From NCBI GenBank assembly GCA_008711295.1, contig VUYV01000081.1, positions 1,326,099-1,390,098 of the forward strand: 64,000 nucleotides of DNA. Reading direction: 5' to 3'. Under the pieces are notes generated by a model. The model did no database searches. It saw nothing but the letters and a program-made list of their open reading frames with translations, and was not told the origin of the DNA. This document shows, one piece after another, positions 1-11,387 of this stretch. Made by a program: the position numbers and the translations under genes. This DNA comes from Anarhynchus alexandrinus. Lineage: Eukaryota; Chordata; Aves; Charadriiformes; Charadriidae. Position 1 is the stretch's first letter. Every line of letters starts with the position of its first letter.

Positions 1-542
1 GGTCAGCTGTGACCACAGCGGTTTCGTCTTCTCACTCCCGTTCACCATCCCGCTTTCCCTTCGTTTCCACCATCACTCTGCAGGCAGAAAGCTGAGCCGA
101 AGTGTTGTTTTAGTGGTGATTTACAGTTTTAGTCTCTGCTTCTGCTTCTCCTTTTCTCAGCTTCCGGAACTTTATACTCTCTTCTGTAACTTCCAATTCA
201 TCTTGATTTTTTTTTTTTTCTCAGTTGGTGCTTACACACCTTGACTCCTAATTCCCAACAATTTGCCAGCAATTCTTTTTCCAGTCTTTAGGCTTTCTTT
301 TCGGATCTTGCATCTGTTTTAGGAGAGAATAGGATGAAGGGGACAGGAACGAAAGCAGAGGAGAGGAAAACCTCAGGCTTTACCAAAACATTTTTTCCTT
401 TTGCTTCACATACAGGTTAATTCTGTGCTGACCAATGAACAAACAAAAGAAACCAACCAAGCAAACCCCAAAAACTACAGGAATAGCGGAATATGTGATT
501 ATTGGTTGCTCAGTTCTGATTTATCCCTGGTTACAATAGTAC
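1..542. other. No recognisable gene; unique AT-rich DNA
   Basis: Pyrimidine-rich unique DNA with short T runs. The only frame of note is a 69-residue one starting at 401, with no recognisable domain. I see no repeat family here. Confidence 0.6.
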
Positions 543-622
543 ATCTATTTATAAAATGCCATTACCAATCTATTTATAAAATAAAATGCCATTACCATAT
601 CTATTTATAAAATGCCTCACCA
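543..622. repeat. Three-copy tandem repeat, unit about 25-30 bp
   Basis: Three adjacent units begin ATCTATTTATAAAA, at 543, 568 and 599. The second carries an extra AATAA-like insert, so unit lengths are 25, 30 and about 24. The last unit ends TGCCTCACCA rather than TGCCATTACCA and abuts the CR1 fragment that follows. Confidence 0.8.
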
Positions 623-624
623 TC

Positions 625-722
625 GAGGGTGGTGAGGCACTGTCCCAGGTTGCCCAGAGAGGTTGTTGAGGCCCCATCCCTGGAGGTGTTCAAGGCCAGG
701 CTGGACGTGGCCTTGGGCAGCC
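625..722 (+). mobile_element. CR1 LINE fragment, cut off by an assembly gap
   Basis: The 98 bp match the near-3' part of the CR1 copies at 32.0 and 44.2 kb. Read in sense they encode the ORF2 tail motif [20 protein letters not shown]. The copy is 5'-truncated. Its own 3' end is missing because the sequence runs into a single n at 723, after which the DNA is not CR1. It is a dead relic. Confidence 0.9.
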
Positions 723-723
723 N
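723..723. other. Single-n contig join
   Basis: One undetermined base sits exactly where CR1 homology stops. The same kind of join occurs at 10940, 18281, 51402 and 55998, so these are probably minimum-size scaffold gaps rather than base-call ambiguities. I see no duplicated flank at this one. Confidence 0.7.
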
Positions 724-1087
724 CTTTAGCCTTGAATTGAGTGATCTTATATACATTCCTTATCAGAATAATTTCTTAAACATTTCCAAGATCTCTTTTC
801 CTTTGGTGGATTTTTACAGTCATTCCAGATCTGTCCTCATTTTAAAGAAAATCAAGAAAAAGAAAAAAAAAAAAAAAAAACCCTGAACTTGCATTTTTAG
901 ATAGTTAAGCCACCTGGAAACACACTTCTGTGCAAGGAATGCCTTCAGACAGTTCAATACTACTGTCTGTTGGTATTGTCCACCAATTTTTTTTTCTCCA
1001 ACTGACCTTATCAACAGGCTGGTTTACTTACGCCTCAAAGATGGTTAGGGCTGTTGTATTTACTATTAAATGAATATTTATTATGAC
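724..1087. other. Unique DNA with an A-rich tract at 847-880
   Basis: No gene is recognised. The A-rich run (mostly A, a few G) ends in a pure stretch at 863-880. A loosely repeated motif, AAAGATGGTTAGG, occurs near 1038 and again near 1091 at the start of the next CR1 piece. Confidence 0.6.
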
Positions 1088-1337
1088 ACAAAAGATGGTT
1101 AGGATTGTTATATATATTATGAAGAATTTCTTCACCGAAAGGGTTATCGAACATCGGAACAGGCTGCCCAGGGAAGTGCTTGAATCACCGTCTGTGGAGG
1201 TATTTAAAAGACATGTAGATGCTGTGCTGAGGGATATTGCTCAGTGGTGGTTTTGGCAGTGTTAGGTTGATGGTTGGACTCGATGATCTTAAAGGTCCCT
1301 TCCAACCTAAACAATTCTATGATTCTATTCTATGATC
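1088..1337 (+). mobile_element. CR1 LINE 3' fragment (older subfamily)
   Basis: This is a 5'-truncated CR1 in sense orientation. The open stretch encodes the ORF2 tail with FFTERVIEHRNRLPREVLES, which is related to but clearly different from the [15 protein letters not shown] version in most copies here, so it belongs to another subfamily. It ends in the canonical CR1 tail, CCAACCTAAACAATTCTATGATTCT, followed by further ATTCTATGA units. The frame is closed after WQC, so the copy is inactive. Confidence 0.9.
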
Positions 1338-1697
1338 TAAATGGTTCTGTTGCAAAATGGGATGGCATAATTCATGATGTGTGAAAAACAACTCTGCCAC
1401 TTTTATTGACATACTCCAGTGTCCAAAATACTAGCTGAATAAAATCAGAAACTTTCATTAATTTGAGTAGCTTCTGCACATTGACTAGTCTTTCATGCAA
1501 ACTGCTGGTCTGAACCCCAGTCAGCAAAGCAGCAGCTTATTTTTCCATAGATGAAAACCAGGTGATGTCTGATGAAATTCATAATTAGCTTGGAAGTATC
1601 TCATCCATGGCGAATAATCAAAGGCACAATATCTTAAGTCATGCATGTGTAAGTGTGAACAATACATTATTGCTCAGCCCCATTAGTTCCTCCTAAG
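1338..1697. other. No recognisable gene
   Basis: Unique AT-rich spacer between two CR1 pieces. No motif or repeat recognised. Confidence 0.6.
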
Positions 1698-1752
1698 ATC
1701 ATAGAATCATAGAATCGCCTGGGTTGGAAGGGACCTTTAAGATGCTAAGATC
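1698..1752 (-). mobile_element. CR1 LINE, extreme 3' end only
   Basis: About 55 bp: inverted tail repeat ATCATAGAATCATAGAATC, then GGGTTGGAAGGGACCTTTAAGA, the reverse of the conserved CR1 3' block. Strong 5' truncation is usual for CR1. Confidence 0.85.
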
Positions 1753-2269
1753 AAGTTTGCTCTGCTGTGCTTGAGTTGCCCACAGGTTTCTAATCTACTT
1801 CATTTTCTAGGACTCCACACAACTCTCTCTCTTTTCTTCGGGTAGAATTCTTTCTAGTAAATTTGCTCAACAGGCTCCATCCTGCCTCTTTCCTCAAGAG
1901 CTTTCACTGTGTCATCTGAACATCATAAGATGAACAGTCATCTTTCACTCCGGTAGCAGGTAATGCGCTGGAAAGTTTTTGAGCAGCTCACAAAAAGTAA
2001 ACACCCTGACTCTACTCACTTTTAGGAGGAGAAAACCACAGAGGGATCCCTGGCACACATCACTGTAGAAAGTGCGGAAGTTTTTAGGCTGGGGAAGCTG
2101 TGACACTAAAAAGCCCAATGACTGCAGAGCAAGGATGTGGTAAGTATAGAACAAAATGGAAATCCTACTGTTGTAAACCTGAGCCTAATTTATTACTGAT
2201 TCCACTTCTTTGTAGTTCCTTCTCTCTTAAAACTGACAAAAGGGAGGTTAAAAATTAACTTTCCATTAT
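1753..2269. other. No recognisable gene
   Basis: Unique spacer between CR1 ends. A 69-residue open frame on the - strand (1945-2154) has no recognisable domain and no coding signal. Confidence 0.6.
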
Positions 2270-2334
2270 GATGGATAAAAGAGGACCAGATGACTTTTAA
2301 AGGTCCCTTCCAACCCAAACTATTTTATGATTTA
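2270..2334 (+). mobile_element. CR1 LINE, diverged 3' end
   Basis: The segment reads GATGACTTTTAAAGGTCCC then TTCCAACCCAAACTATTTTATGA, a diverged sense-strand CR1 tail. The tail repeat is degenerate, suggesting an older insertion. Confidence 0.7.
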
Positions 2335-4780
2335 CAACCTCATACTATTTTTGTTCTATTTGGGGATCTAGTAAGGCAACACAAGAAAATTCCTTTTCCC
2401 CTGCTGTAAAATGGTATAGTACACGATACAGTTGACTACAGAGCAACATCACCTCTAACCCAGAACACAAATGTTAAAAATCTTTTTTTTTACAGGTTCT
2501 TAGCACTGTTTTCTAATTCACTGTTCTTCCTTAAGTTTTCTTAAACCGCTTCATCCTCAGCTCCTCCTCTCACCAACCTCACCGATAAACTTGGAGATTT
2601 GGTTTTTTTCGCAGCTGTTTATTGAGCTATGTGGAAAAATTGAAAAACTGGGATAGAAATCTCAGCCATTTTAGCTTGTTGAGGACCAAGATTTGTATTC
2701 AGATTGATCTTCAGTTATAATGGATCTACAAGTCAATAATGAGGCCGATAAAGTGCGGTTTCAAAACAGCAGGATATTAAGAAGTCTGTGTTAGACAGAG
2801 AACAATTTGGATCCGTGCATCAGTCTGTTCTTCTGAAGAGAGAAGAGAGATTCAATATGATCAATATGAACCAAAGCTTTTACAATTGTTACTCTTTTCA
2901 TTACCACAGAATTCATTAGCGATGACTAACTGGTTTATTAGTTTGTTTTTCTTTTTTTGGAAACAAACGCATGAACTCAGTTGCAGGTTGTGAAATTTTA
3001 TTTGTGCTGCTATATGAAAGAAATCTTAAACTTTGCCTTTGAAAAGCGCACAGTCCTTTAGAAAAAGTCTCCTAAGCTTTGTAAGCCAAACTCCTGCAAA
3101 AATAAACTCCAGTAAAATGCAACCCATGATAAATGCCTGAGCGACATCCGATTAAATTAGTGTACCACTTAAATATGGAAATTATGAAGAAGTGGACTAA
3201 GAGAGGTCTTTAAAAGACCATAAAATCAAACCTCTCTCTTTTTTTTTTTTTTTTTTTTTGGATATAGGATCAAATATTCTGCCCTGGTCAGAACTCTGTC
3301 TAACTTCAGTGTAGAAGGAGAGATGAAGGAAAAAAGGGCGGTATGCAGACACAGACTCGTGTGGACACGTTGATGCAGTTACACATAGCTACTGCCCAGA
3401 AGTAACTGCTCTCCTCCTGCACACTGATAGCTGATTTAAGCATTTTACGTTTTATGCAGCTTGAACTCACATTTTCAAAACACTGATTAAAGTGTTACTT
3501 TTTTTTTTATATAATGGTAGGCGAGTAAACGCACCGCTTCCAAATACACGCCTTCATTTTCTTTCACTGCACTTATATAGGGACTTTCTTTGACTTCAGT
3601 TACAGAACTTTGACCAGGTTTTCTTGCTTTTGAAGAGATGCAGCCTCTTTCTGTCTCTGTCAGTAGATAAGCAGACACTACATTCATCAGCCAACCGTGC
3701 AGTTTTCGGAATAAAACTCATAAACTTTGACTGCAACGGCACAGTCCTCACTCATATACTGAGGTAAAAAAGCAATCGCATCCGTCTGAATAAACCAAGC
3801 AAATTAAGGCCTGAAAACAGCACTGAAAAATAGTCATTTGTTAGTCTCCCTGCCAGTGATCCCAACGTCTTTATAGGTTTTTTTTTCCTTCTGTAGCTCA
3901 ATTTTCCTAGGGCCTTTCAGCAAGACCTGATATATCTCCTCATTCTGAACCTGAGTATCATTCAGCTCTGTGGTTACAAAAACCCCACAGGTGTATCTGC
4001 TTACTTTAAGATTTATCTTAAATTGTCAAATAATGTCAATTAATTTTCACAGATCGTGATGCCACTGAATCAAACTTCAGCTGCGTTGATTTCTTCCTTC
4101 CCTGCCATGCACTGATACGTGCGCAAAATGCTCTAAAAAGCACTTAAACAATGTTTATGGGGCATTCCTATTTGGTATCTCAGGCTGTGACGACACGTGA
4201 TTTTTAAAACTAGAGATTTGTCATTCAGCCCTGGCATCTGATTTGCAGGCGTTTATGCTGTACATGTGTTGCAGGAATTACAACCACTCGCAGATTCAAG
4301 AAAGCACAAACTCGCCCTATTGTCATCAAGTGAAAGTTTGGACCGGCAAAAAGGCGCTGCGGTAAATAAAGCCCTCTCTTTATTGTGTAATAACAGCACA
4401 GACAGTTCTTCCTTTTGTGTCTACTGGTAACTTAATTTCATGGTCTACTCTGTAACTAGACTCTACGGACTGCCAGAAAGCACGTGAAAGACTAAATTAC
4501 TGATGTCAGCATGTTCCCAGCACAGGTATTTACAGAGAAAGAATTACTCGAGAAAACAATTATTCTCTTCCAATATTTGAGGGCAATTTGAAAGGCAAAA
4601 TTTGAAGGCAAATTTGAAGGCAAAATTTGAAGGCAAATTTATTATCTAAGGCATGACTTTGGAAACACAACGATCCTGAAGTTACAACAGAACCGTGTAC
4701 CCTAACTTTTCACTTGCTTGAAACAAAGAATGGCTCTCCTTTGCCTTAGTCAGGGACACTCTGATCTACAAACGGGATCC
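2335..4780. other. No recognisable gene; unique DNA with simple repeats
   Basis: About 2.4 kb without a recognisable gene or mobile element. It contains a run of 21 T at 3239-3259 and the tandem repeat at 4584-4640, listed separately. The only notable frame is a 66-residue one on the - strand at 3487-3687, unrecognised. Confidence 0.6.
4584..4640. repeat. Tandem repeat, alternating 12/13-bp units
   Basis: Four and a half units of CAAATTTGAAGG or CAAAATTTGAAGG alternate, so the true period is a 25-bp dimer. The array is short and nearly perfect. Confidence 0.85.
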
Positions 4781-5000
4781 CAGAATCACAGAAAGATTGA
4801 GGTTGGAAGGGATGTCTGAAGGTCATCTGGTCCAACCCCGCTGCTCAAGCCGGGCCACTTAGAGCAGGCTGCCCAGGACCATGTGCCCAGATGGCTGTCT
4901 CCAAGGATGGAGACTTCATAACTTCTCTGGGCAACCTGTGCTGGTACTCAGTCACCCTCACATTAAAAAAGTGTTTTCTGATATTCTGACAAAAAGTCCT

Positions 5001-5056
5001 GTGTTTCCGTTTGTGCCCAAAACCTCCCGTGTTTCCGTTTGTGCCCGTTGCCTCTT
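5001..5056. repeat. 28-bp direct duplication inside the CR1 copy
   Basis: GTGTTTCCGTTTGTGCCC occurs at 5001 and again at 5029, with the intervening CR1 sequence partly repeated. 28 is not a multiple of three, so the reading frame is shifted. Confidence 0.85.
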
Positions 5057-5208
5057 GGCCTGTCACTGGGCACCACTGGGAAGAGCCTGCCCCTGTCCTT
5101 TTTGCACTCTCCCACCAGGTGTTAATATACATTGATGAGATCCCTTCTGAGCCTTCTCTTTTCCGGACTGACCAATCCCAGATCCCTCAGCTTTTTGTCA
5201 TAAGAGAG

Positions 5209-5259
5209 ATCATAGAATCATAGAATGGTTTAGGTTTGAAAGGACTTTGAAGATCATCA
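5209..5259 (-). mobile_element. 51-bp CR1 tail nested in another CR1
   Basis: The host CR1 sequence CATAAGAGAG is interrupted by ATCATAGAATCATAGAATGG and the adjoining CR1 3' block. Host CR1 sequence resumes at GATGCTCCAGTCCC. The guest is only the last ~50 bp of a CR1, an extremely 5'-truncated insertion. No clear target-site duplication is visible, as is usual for CR1. Confidence 0.75.
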
Positions 5260-5605
5260 AGATGCTCCAGTCCCTTCATTTACCTCGTGGCCCTTCATTG
5301 GACTCTCTGTAGTATATCCACATCTCTCTTGTACCGGGGATCCCATGACTGGACACAGTCCTCCAGGACTACTCAACAGGAACGAGTAGAGGGGAAGGAT
5401 CCCCCCGCTCAATCTGGTGGTGACACCCCTCCTACTGCAGCCCAGGATGCCATCAGCCTTTTTTTGCTGCAAGGGCACACCGCTGAGGCAAAGAAGGCAT
5501 TCAGTACTTCAGCATTTTCTGTGTCCCGTGTAACCAGGTCCCCCATCTGGCTGAGCAATGGGCCCACATTTCTTCTGGTCTTCTTTTTGTCACCCATGTG
5601 CTTGC

Positions 5606-8600
5606 AGAAGCTCTACGCGGAATGTGAGCTGAAACACACTGTATTCCTTCCGCAGTATTTTGGGCCTTACTGCAAAATACTCTTTCCAAAGATTTTCCCC
5701 CCAAAAATGTGTTTACCATATTTAAAAAAAAAAAAATTATCTAAGTTCTACCGCCTTTTTACTGCATGCTGCCAATAGGGGCTGCCATAAACCCCAGAGC
5801 AAAACTCATCATCTTCTGTATCTCTTATTGTGTAAACATAAAGACTGGGAAAACCTGCGTCTCCACCTACATAAAAACGCCTTCAAATCTTTCCTTATGG
5901 CTTATGCAGAGGTGCCCTGACTCAAAAGGCCACTGAAAAAAATAAAGGTATCTTGCTAGAAAACTTGAGTTCAGCCGAAATCTGATGGCTTTTTAATTCA
6001 GCTCTGCTTGGGACTCTTTTTTTGCCAGGTCACGGTCACGTTAGTTAAGGAAGTCCTCGCTGAATGGACGTCAGCACGTTGTTGTCAGCTACCGCTTAAC
6101 AGGATGGCTCTGGCTAAAGCGTCTTCTTGTCTTCCTGCTTCCAAGTCCGGGAGAACACTTTCTGTTATCCGTGTTGCAAGTTTTTAGCAATGTTTGGTAC
6201 GTAGTGGAGGTGTGGGAAACTCGATGCATCCTAGTTAACTAAGAAATTGATTTCAGTAACTAGAATAAATGTTTGCTAAAAAAAAAATTGAATAAATATT
6301 TATTTGCTGGCAGGTATTTTTGGTGTTTGCTAAGAAGGCAGGGAACTTTCTGTCTCATTAACTTTGTGCGTAAGAAGATCACGAATACAATTGCATAAGC
6401 TTTGAGTTTCTAACTCAAATGTGAGTTCTCGGCGATATAGATCTCTATCAGAAGTATGAGTCAAAAGAAAGTCCCCCACCTTTCGGTCTTACTGGGGGAG
6501 GTGGGGGATTGCTGGGCTGCCCCTTTTGCACTGCAGGGTTTCTGAAATCTGGGGTCCGTAGCTCTTTGTTCCTAGGTAGGACTAAGTTGCATCTGGCGTT
6601 TTATTCGGTAGAATCAGAGCCTTGAACATGCAGCGGCTCTAAGGATCCACCTCCCGTCATCTTTGAACTGAAAAATCAAAAATAAATTATCTAGCAATGG
6701 ACCGTGACAGAAAATCTGGACCAATAGCGGACGGGCTGGATCCCACCCACTGCTTTTTCTCATTGTGATAACTGCCGGCATCGGAGGAACGAAGGGACCA
6801 CTACAAAAAAAGCTGTTGGGTGTAAAAGAGATTTTTTTTCTTATGCTTAACAAGAAGCAAAGAAGAATAAAATGACCCATTTAGTCATACGCATAGAGAA
6901 GAATGTTGGACTTTAAGGTGGGAGCAATCCTGCACTTTTTTATAATGTTTAACATCCGATGAACTGAGAGCCAAAAACAGCTGGGTGGTTGGAGGGAGAC
7001 TTTATAGATGTTAACTCTCATAATGCCGTGGTGTCAGTTGATGATATCGATAACAATGAATTCTAAGATTAAAGTGAGGAACAATGTACACGCGATGTCC
7101 CATCCAGTCATTACGGAAATACTATATTGCATGTACAATGAAAGAGCTTGATCACACCTGGATACTGCTTAATTACACGACAACAACTTTAAACATCTAA
7201 GTGTTATATGGTGAGTTTTTCTTTTTTATTCTCTTTTTTTTTTTTTTTAAGTGCCTGTTGAACTCTGAATGAAGGTTAAGGAAGTTCCAGCAACTATGTG
7301 CTGCCTTTGGCGTCTGTTCCCCAACCCTGTCATGGCTTTTCCAGAGCCTAAACTGGATGAGGCAAACATGCGAGAAGACACTTGTCACAGGTAAGCCATT
7401 TTTGTCTTTTGTCCCTATCACAATTTCCTTAAAAAAAACCCCAAAACTACTCTTTTTCCTTTTTCCTTTTGTCTGTTACTCTGAAGTATTGGTTCAAATC
7501 CCAACTAGAGGTATTGACCTAACTTTAAATATCAGGTACCTTTTTGGTTTTTTTTCCTTTTTAACTCCCTGAACGCACAGAGAGTTTGTTTCTACTCCGT
7601 GGAGCAATTAAGCACTGTGCAGTCTGTTGTTTTGTGGATTTTCATATACCATCTTAAAAAAATGACATCGCCTGCAATTACTGTGTGAAAATACTATGGT
7701 ATTTCCTGTAAGTGGAGGATTTTTTCCAGTGTATTGGGGGAAAGTTTCTTTATTCCTGCTAGGAGCTCTGAACTGGCTGGTTTTTTACTCTAGAATCGGC
7801 TGTCTCACAACTGTATGATAAATGTTTCCCTGTACCCAAAGAACCTGACTACTGAACTGTCTAGGTACCTAACGACAATACTTGCTGTAAGAGCATGTTT
7901 TAATCATCACAGCATTTACTGCGCGTCTAACAATACTGATGATTTAAAGTCTGGACATGTTCTGAACATATAGTACAACATATTACAAAACGACCAATTT
8001 GAAAACATAAAGAACAGGTTTATCATACGGCAAATCTAACACCATACTGTTCTCCAGCCAAATCTCACTTATTTATCAAGAAAATCTAAGTGAAAAGTCA
8101 ACGTCAACTATTATCAAATATGAGCTCTGGTAAAACGTATGCGGCGATCAGACACGGCACCTGCCTCGCTGTTCCAGCTGGTCAGAAATATTCTGGCAGA
8201 AACCTTTATATTCGAAAATACGGAATCAGCAAACCCCAAACTTTCTGCAAGCACGCATGCATTTTGTGTATGTATGTGTTTACAAATCTCATACAGTCAG
8301 TTTTTAGTACTAAGGAGGATTTTTTGCCTTGAGAATGCAATCTGTGGGGATAACATCTCTTCTTTCACAGCAGGTATCCATTGGCAGTCGGACCGCCCAC
8401 CCAGGACGTAAGAGCCAGGTTTGTCTTGAACACAGAACCTTAGCTCGTCAGTAATGAAGTTAGTACTTCCATTAATTAGTCACCCCCAGCGTTATTTTTG
8501 CAGACATTTTATCTCTCTGTTTCTTTTGTTGAAGCTGATTTGCTTTATATCCATGAACTAAATATTCATTGGCCGCAATGGGTGAAGTGTGATTTCCTCT

Positions 8601-10492
8601 GTTCTGCAGCAGCCGCGTGACTCACCAGCGACACAGGAAAACAGAGCTCAAGTCCTTGCTCTGGTTAATGCACGTGTGACAAACGGGGTTTGGGCAAAAA
8701 GTGGAACCTGCAGTCCTTAAAAGACACAGTAGATCTGAATGGAGACACCGTCGAGCCCGTTGCTGCTTTGACACCACGTTGCTTTCTACACTCTCAGATG
8801 AAGCCCTTGGGCGAAGGCCAAAGGGCACGCTACAAACTTCACCTCGCTGAGTCTGCCCGGAGCTGGAGTCGTCCACACTCCACTTACCGAACGCCACCTT
8901 TCTCTCTGAAAGTTAAACTGTTAACATTTGACCTACCTCCAGCGCTTTCTGCAATGAAACAAGCTTTTTCCCAGTTGTGAAATATGAGGGATTAGACCAC
9001 TGCGGCGCTCGTAGCAATGAACTAACTAAAAGTTTTCTATCGAATTTAATAAGACTTCCAACCAGAATTTTCTTCTTTCCTTGAACGTAAACAAACAAAC
9101 CAAAAAAGGGAACATTTCAAAATGTTCAGATTTTGTATTTTCAGATATTCATATCTGCATTCAAATCGTGACACTGATTTTAGAACCATGTACTTAATAT
9201 TTTGTTTTGATTTTGATTCTCTAGAGTTCAGAAGGGAAGTCTCGCCTCTGAAAAAACAGACTTGGAAAAGAAAAGGAGTGGTGTAGGAAAGGTGAGACCG
9301 ATGAAAAGACAAGTTATTCCAGCAGCCATGACTTCTTGAAAATCACCAGATGTTACCAGGTCTATGGTAAAGTTGTCAGACTTCATCAATTTCATGGATT
9401 CTAAGGGACTGAATTTTGAGGTCAAACAAAACAAAAATCTTACAGATTTATCACAAACACTCGTGACTTAAGAATTCACTTGAGGATTTGTTGAATGTTT
9501 TCGTACTGGAACTGAATGAGGCTCAAAATAAAGGTGTTGGGGGGATAGAAAGCGCTGAACCAATAAGGAGATTAAACATTATTCACAGCTTTCACAAATA
9601 AACCAGTTAAATTTTACATAGGTCATACTTCTAAGATTAAAACTTTCTTGGTGTGCAGAACTCGGGTAGATGTACCATTGCACACGGATCAGTGCGTTAT
9701 AATACCTTTTCAAATATCTCCATATAATCTTCTGTTTTTCTAATATGGAGATGAAGCTTAAGTCTGACGAACTCTGTTTTTCCTGGCACAGAGGGACGGC
9801 GTAAAAACGACGAGCAGGAGATGACTGGAAGCTTGCTTGTGTACAAGCGAATCCTTATGCAAAACCTTCTAAGAATAACAAGGTAAAAAATGTTGGGATG
9901 CAAAAGCGTATGTGGGAGCTCAGATGTATCGCAGAAATCTTCTGAAGGAACAGCTCTGGCGTATTACAGCTCAAGAAAGGTCCAAAATCAAGAGGTTGTA
10001 GCACAACCTTGTAAAGCACCCTTCCGTTCCTCTCTGCTGCAAACTGTTTGTTTCAGCCCTTTCAGAAGCGGCAGTTCCTATTCTACTTTTCCCTCCCCTT
10101 GCTGCTCTGGTGCCTCTGAGAATGCGGCAGCACCCAAAACTGCCGCTCCAAGAGCCACTCACAAATAGAAGCTCTGGAAACAAAGGTGAGGCAGAACCAG
10201 CCTGGAGAAACCACCAGTACTCCAGGACACACAGAGAACATAAACCAAGAGTAGCTTCCCCCACTAATTATTGGTTTTATTCTTTTACTACATGTTTGGG
10301 TGAAATTATGAGCAGGTCAAAGTCTAAAGTGTTTAAGGACACTGGCTTAAGAGAGGATAATACCTATCTGTTATTAATGAAAACTTAAACGTTCACTTTT
10401 GCTTTTTCCTGAGTAAATTGCAATTTCTGAAAATCAGGGTTTGATCAAACATGCAAACTGAGAAAATAACCTTCGCAAGTCCCTTTTCTTTT
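5606..10492. other. No recognisable gene; about 4.9 kb unique DNA
   Basis: No gene, RNA gene or known mobile element recognised. It contains a T run at 7234-7248, a short G-rich hairpin at 6472-6508, and open frames under 100 residues on both strands without domains or coding character. Confidence 0.55.
6472..6508. other. Inverted repeat (10-bp stem, 17-nt spacer)
   Basis: TCCCCCACCT at 6472-6481 is the exact reverse complement of AGGTGGGGGA at 6499-6508. The spacer is also G-rich. It could form a hairpin, but no function is evident. Confidence 0.6.
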
Positions 10493-11387
10493 CTGAAAAA
10501 GAATTCAAAGCACTGAAATAATGATGTGCCGAGCAATAGAAGTGGCATTTTTCTCAACCCCTACATCTTGCAGGCTGTAATTTTCAGCCTGCTCAGGGAC
10601 TCCTGATCATGCGAGCTAAATGGAACGATTTAAAAGGTATGGATGGTTTCAGATTAATTTCAGTAGTTAGAAGAAGCCCAGCTAAGAAGCAAAGTTACTG
10701 AACGAAATTGGTCCTGTTGTACCTCAAACCAGGACAGACGCTTTTATCCAGGACCGAGTACTGCGGCTGAGATACCTCAGGTTAGATCACGTTGGTGTCA
10801 CCGCCCTGTCCACCTGCAAGATTCTGCATAGGTATTTGCATTCCTCAGTAAAATAGGGATTATACTGGGAAGAGTCTGGGGCAAAAGATGGAGACAAAAG
10901 AGATTCTGCGCTATTTAAAAGGTACCAAAAGATACATCCNCTGAAAAAGAATTCAAAGCACTGAAATAATGATGTGCCGAGCAATAGAAGTGGCATTTTT
11001 CTCAACCCCTACATCTTGCAGGCTGTAATTTTCAGCCTGCTCAGGGACTCCTGATCATGCGAGCTAAATGGAACGATTTAAAAGGTATGGATGGTTTCAG
11101 ATTAATTTCAGTAGTTAGAAGAAGCCCAGCTAAGAAGCAAAGTTACTGAACGAAATTGGTCCTGTTGTACCTCAAACCAGGACAGACGCTTTTATCCAGG
11201 ACCGAGTACTGCGGCTGAGATACCTCAGGTTAGATCACGTTGGTGTCACCGCCCTGTCCACCTGCAAGATTCTGCATAGGTATTTGCATTCCTCAGTAAA
11301 ATAGGGATTATACTGGGAAGAGTCTGGGGCAAAAGATGGAGACAAAAGAGATTCTGCGCTATTTAAAAGGTACCAAAAGATACATCC
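10493..11387. repeat. Exact 447-bp direct duplication around a single n
   Basis: Bases 10493-10939 are followed by one n at 10940 and then repeated as 10941-11387, offset 448, with no difference that I can see. The first copy ends exactly at the n and the second begins right after it. This is the geometry expected when two overlapping contig ends were joined without merging. The true genome probably has one copy. No gene lies in the unit. Confidence 0.9.

Larger units (their letters stand above)
4781..5605 (-). mobile_element. Composite CR1 LINE with internal RT deletion
   Basis: A CR1 copy in reverse orientation, with its 3' end at 4781 (CAGAATCACAGAAAGATTGAGG). Moving right, which is towards the element's 5' end, it encodes the ORF2 tail (RVTEYQHRLPREVMKSPSLE), then the segment that normally lies after the RT catalytic core ([18 protein letters not shown]). 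At about 5480/5481 it jumps to a segment that normally lies well upstream ([12 protein letters not shown] and [11 protein letters not shown]). Most of the RT core is therefore absent. The junction keeps an open frame across both parts (5409-5597). A 28-bp internal duplication and a nested CR1 tail further disrupt it. It is non-functional. Confidence 0.85.

Noticed and set aside
7490..7507. GGTTCAAATCCCAACTAG, like a tRNA B box or MIR head
   Set aside because: No A box, acceptor stem or cloverleaf upstream, and the following MIR core is absent.
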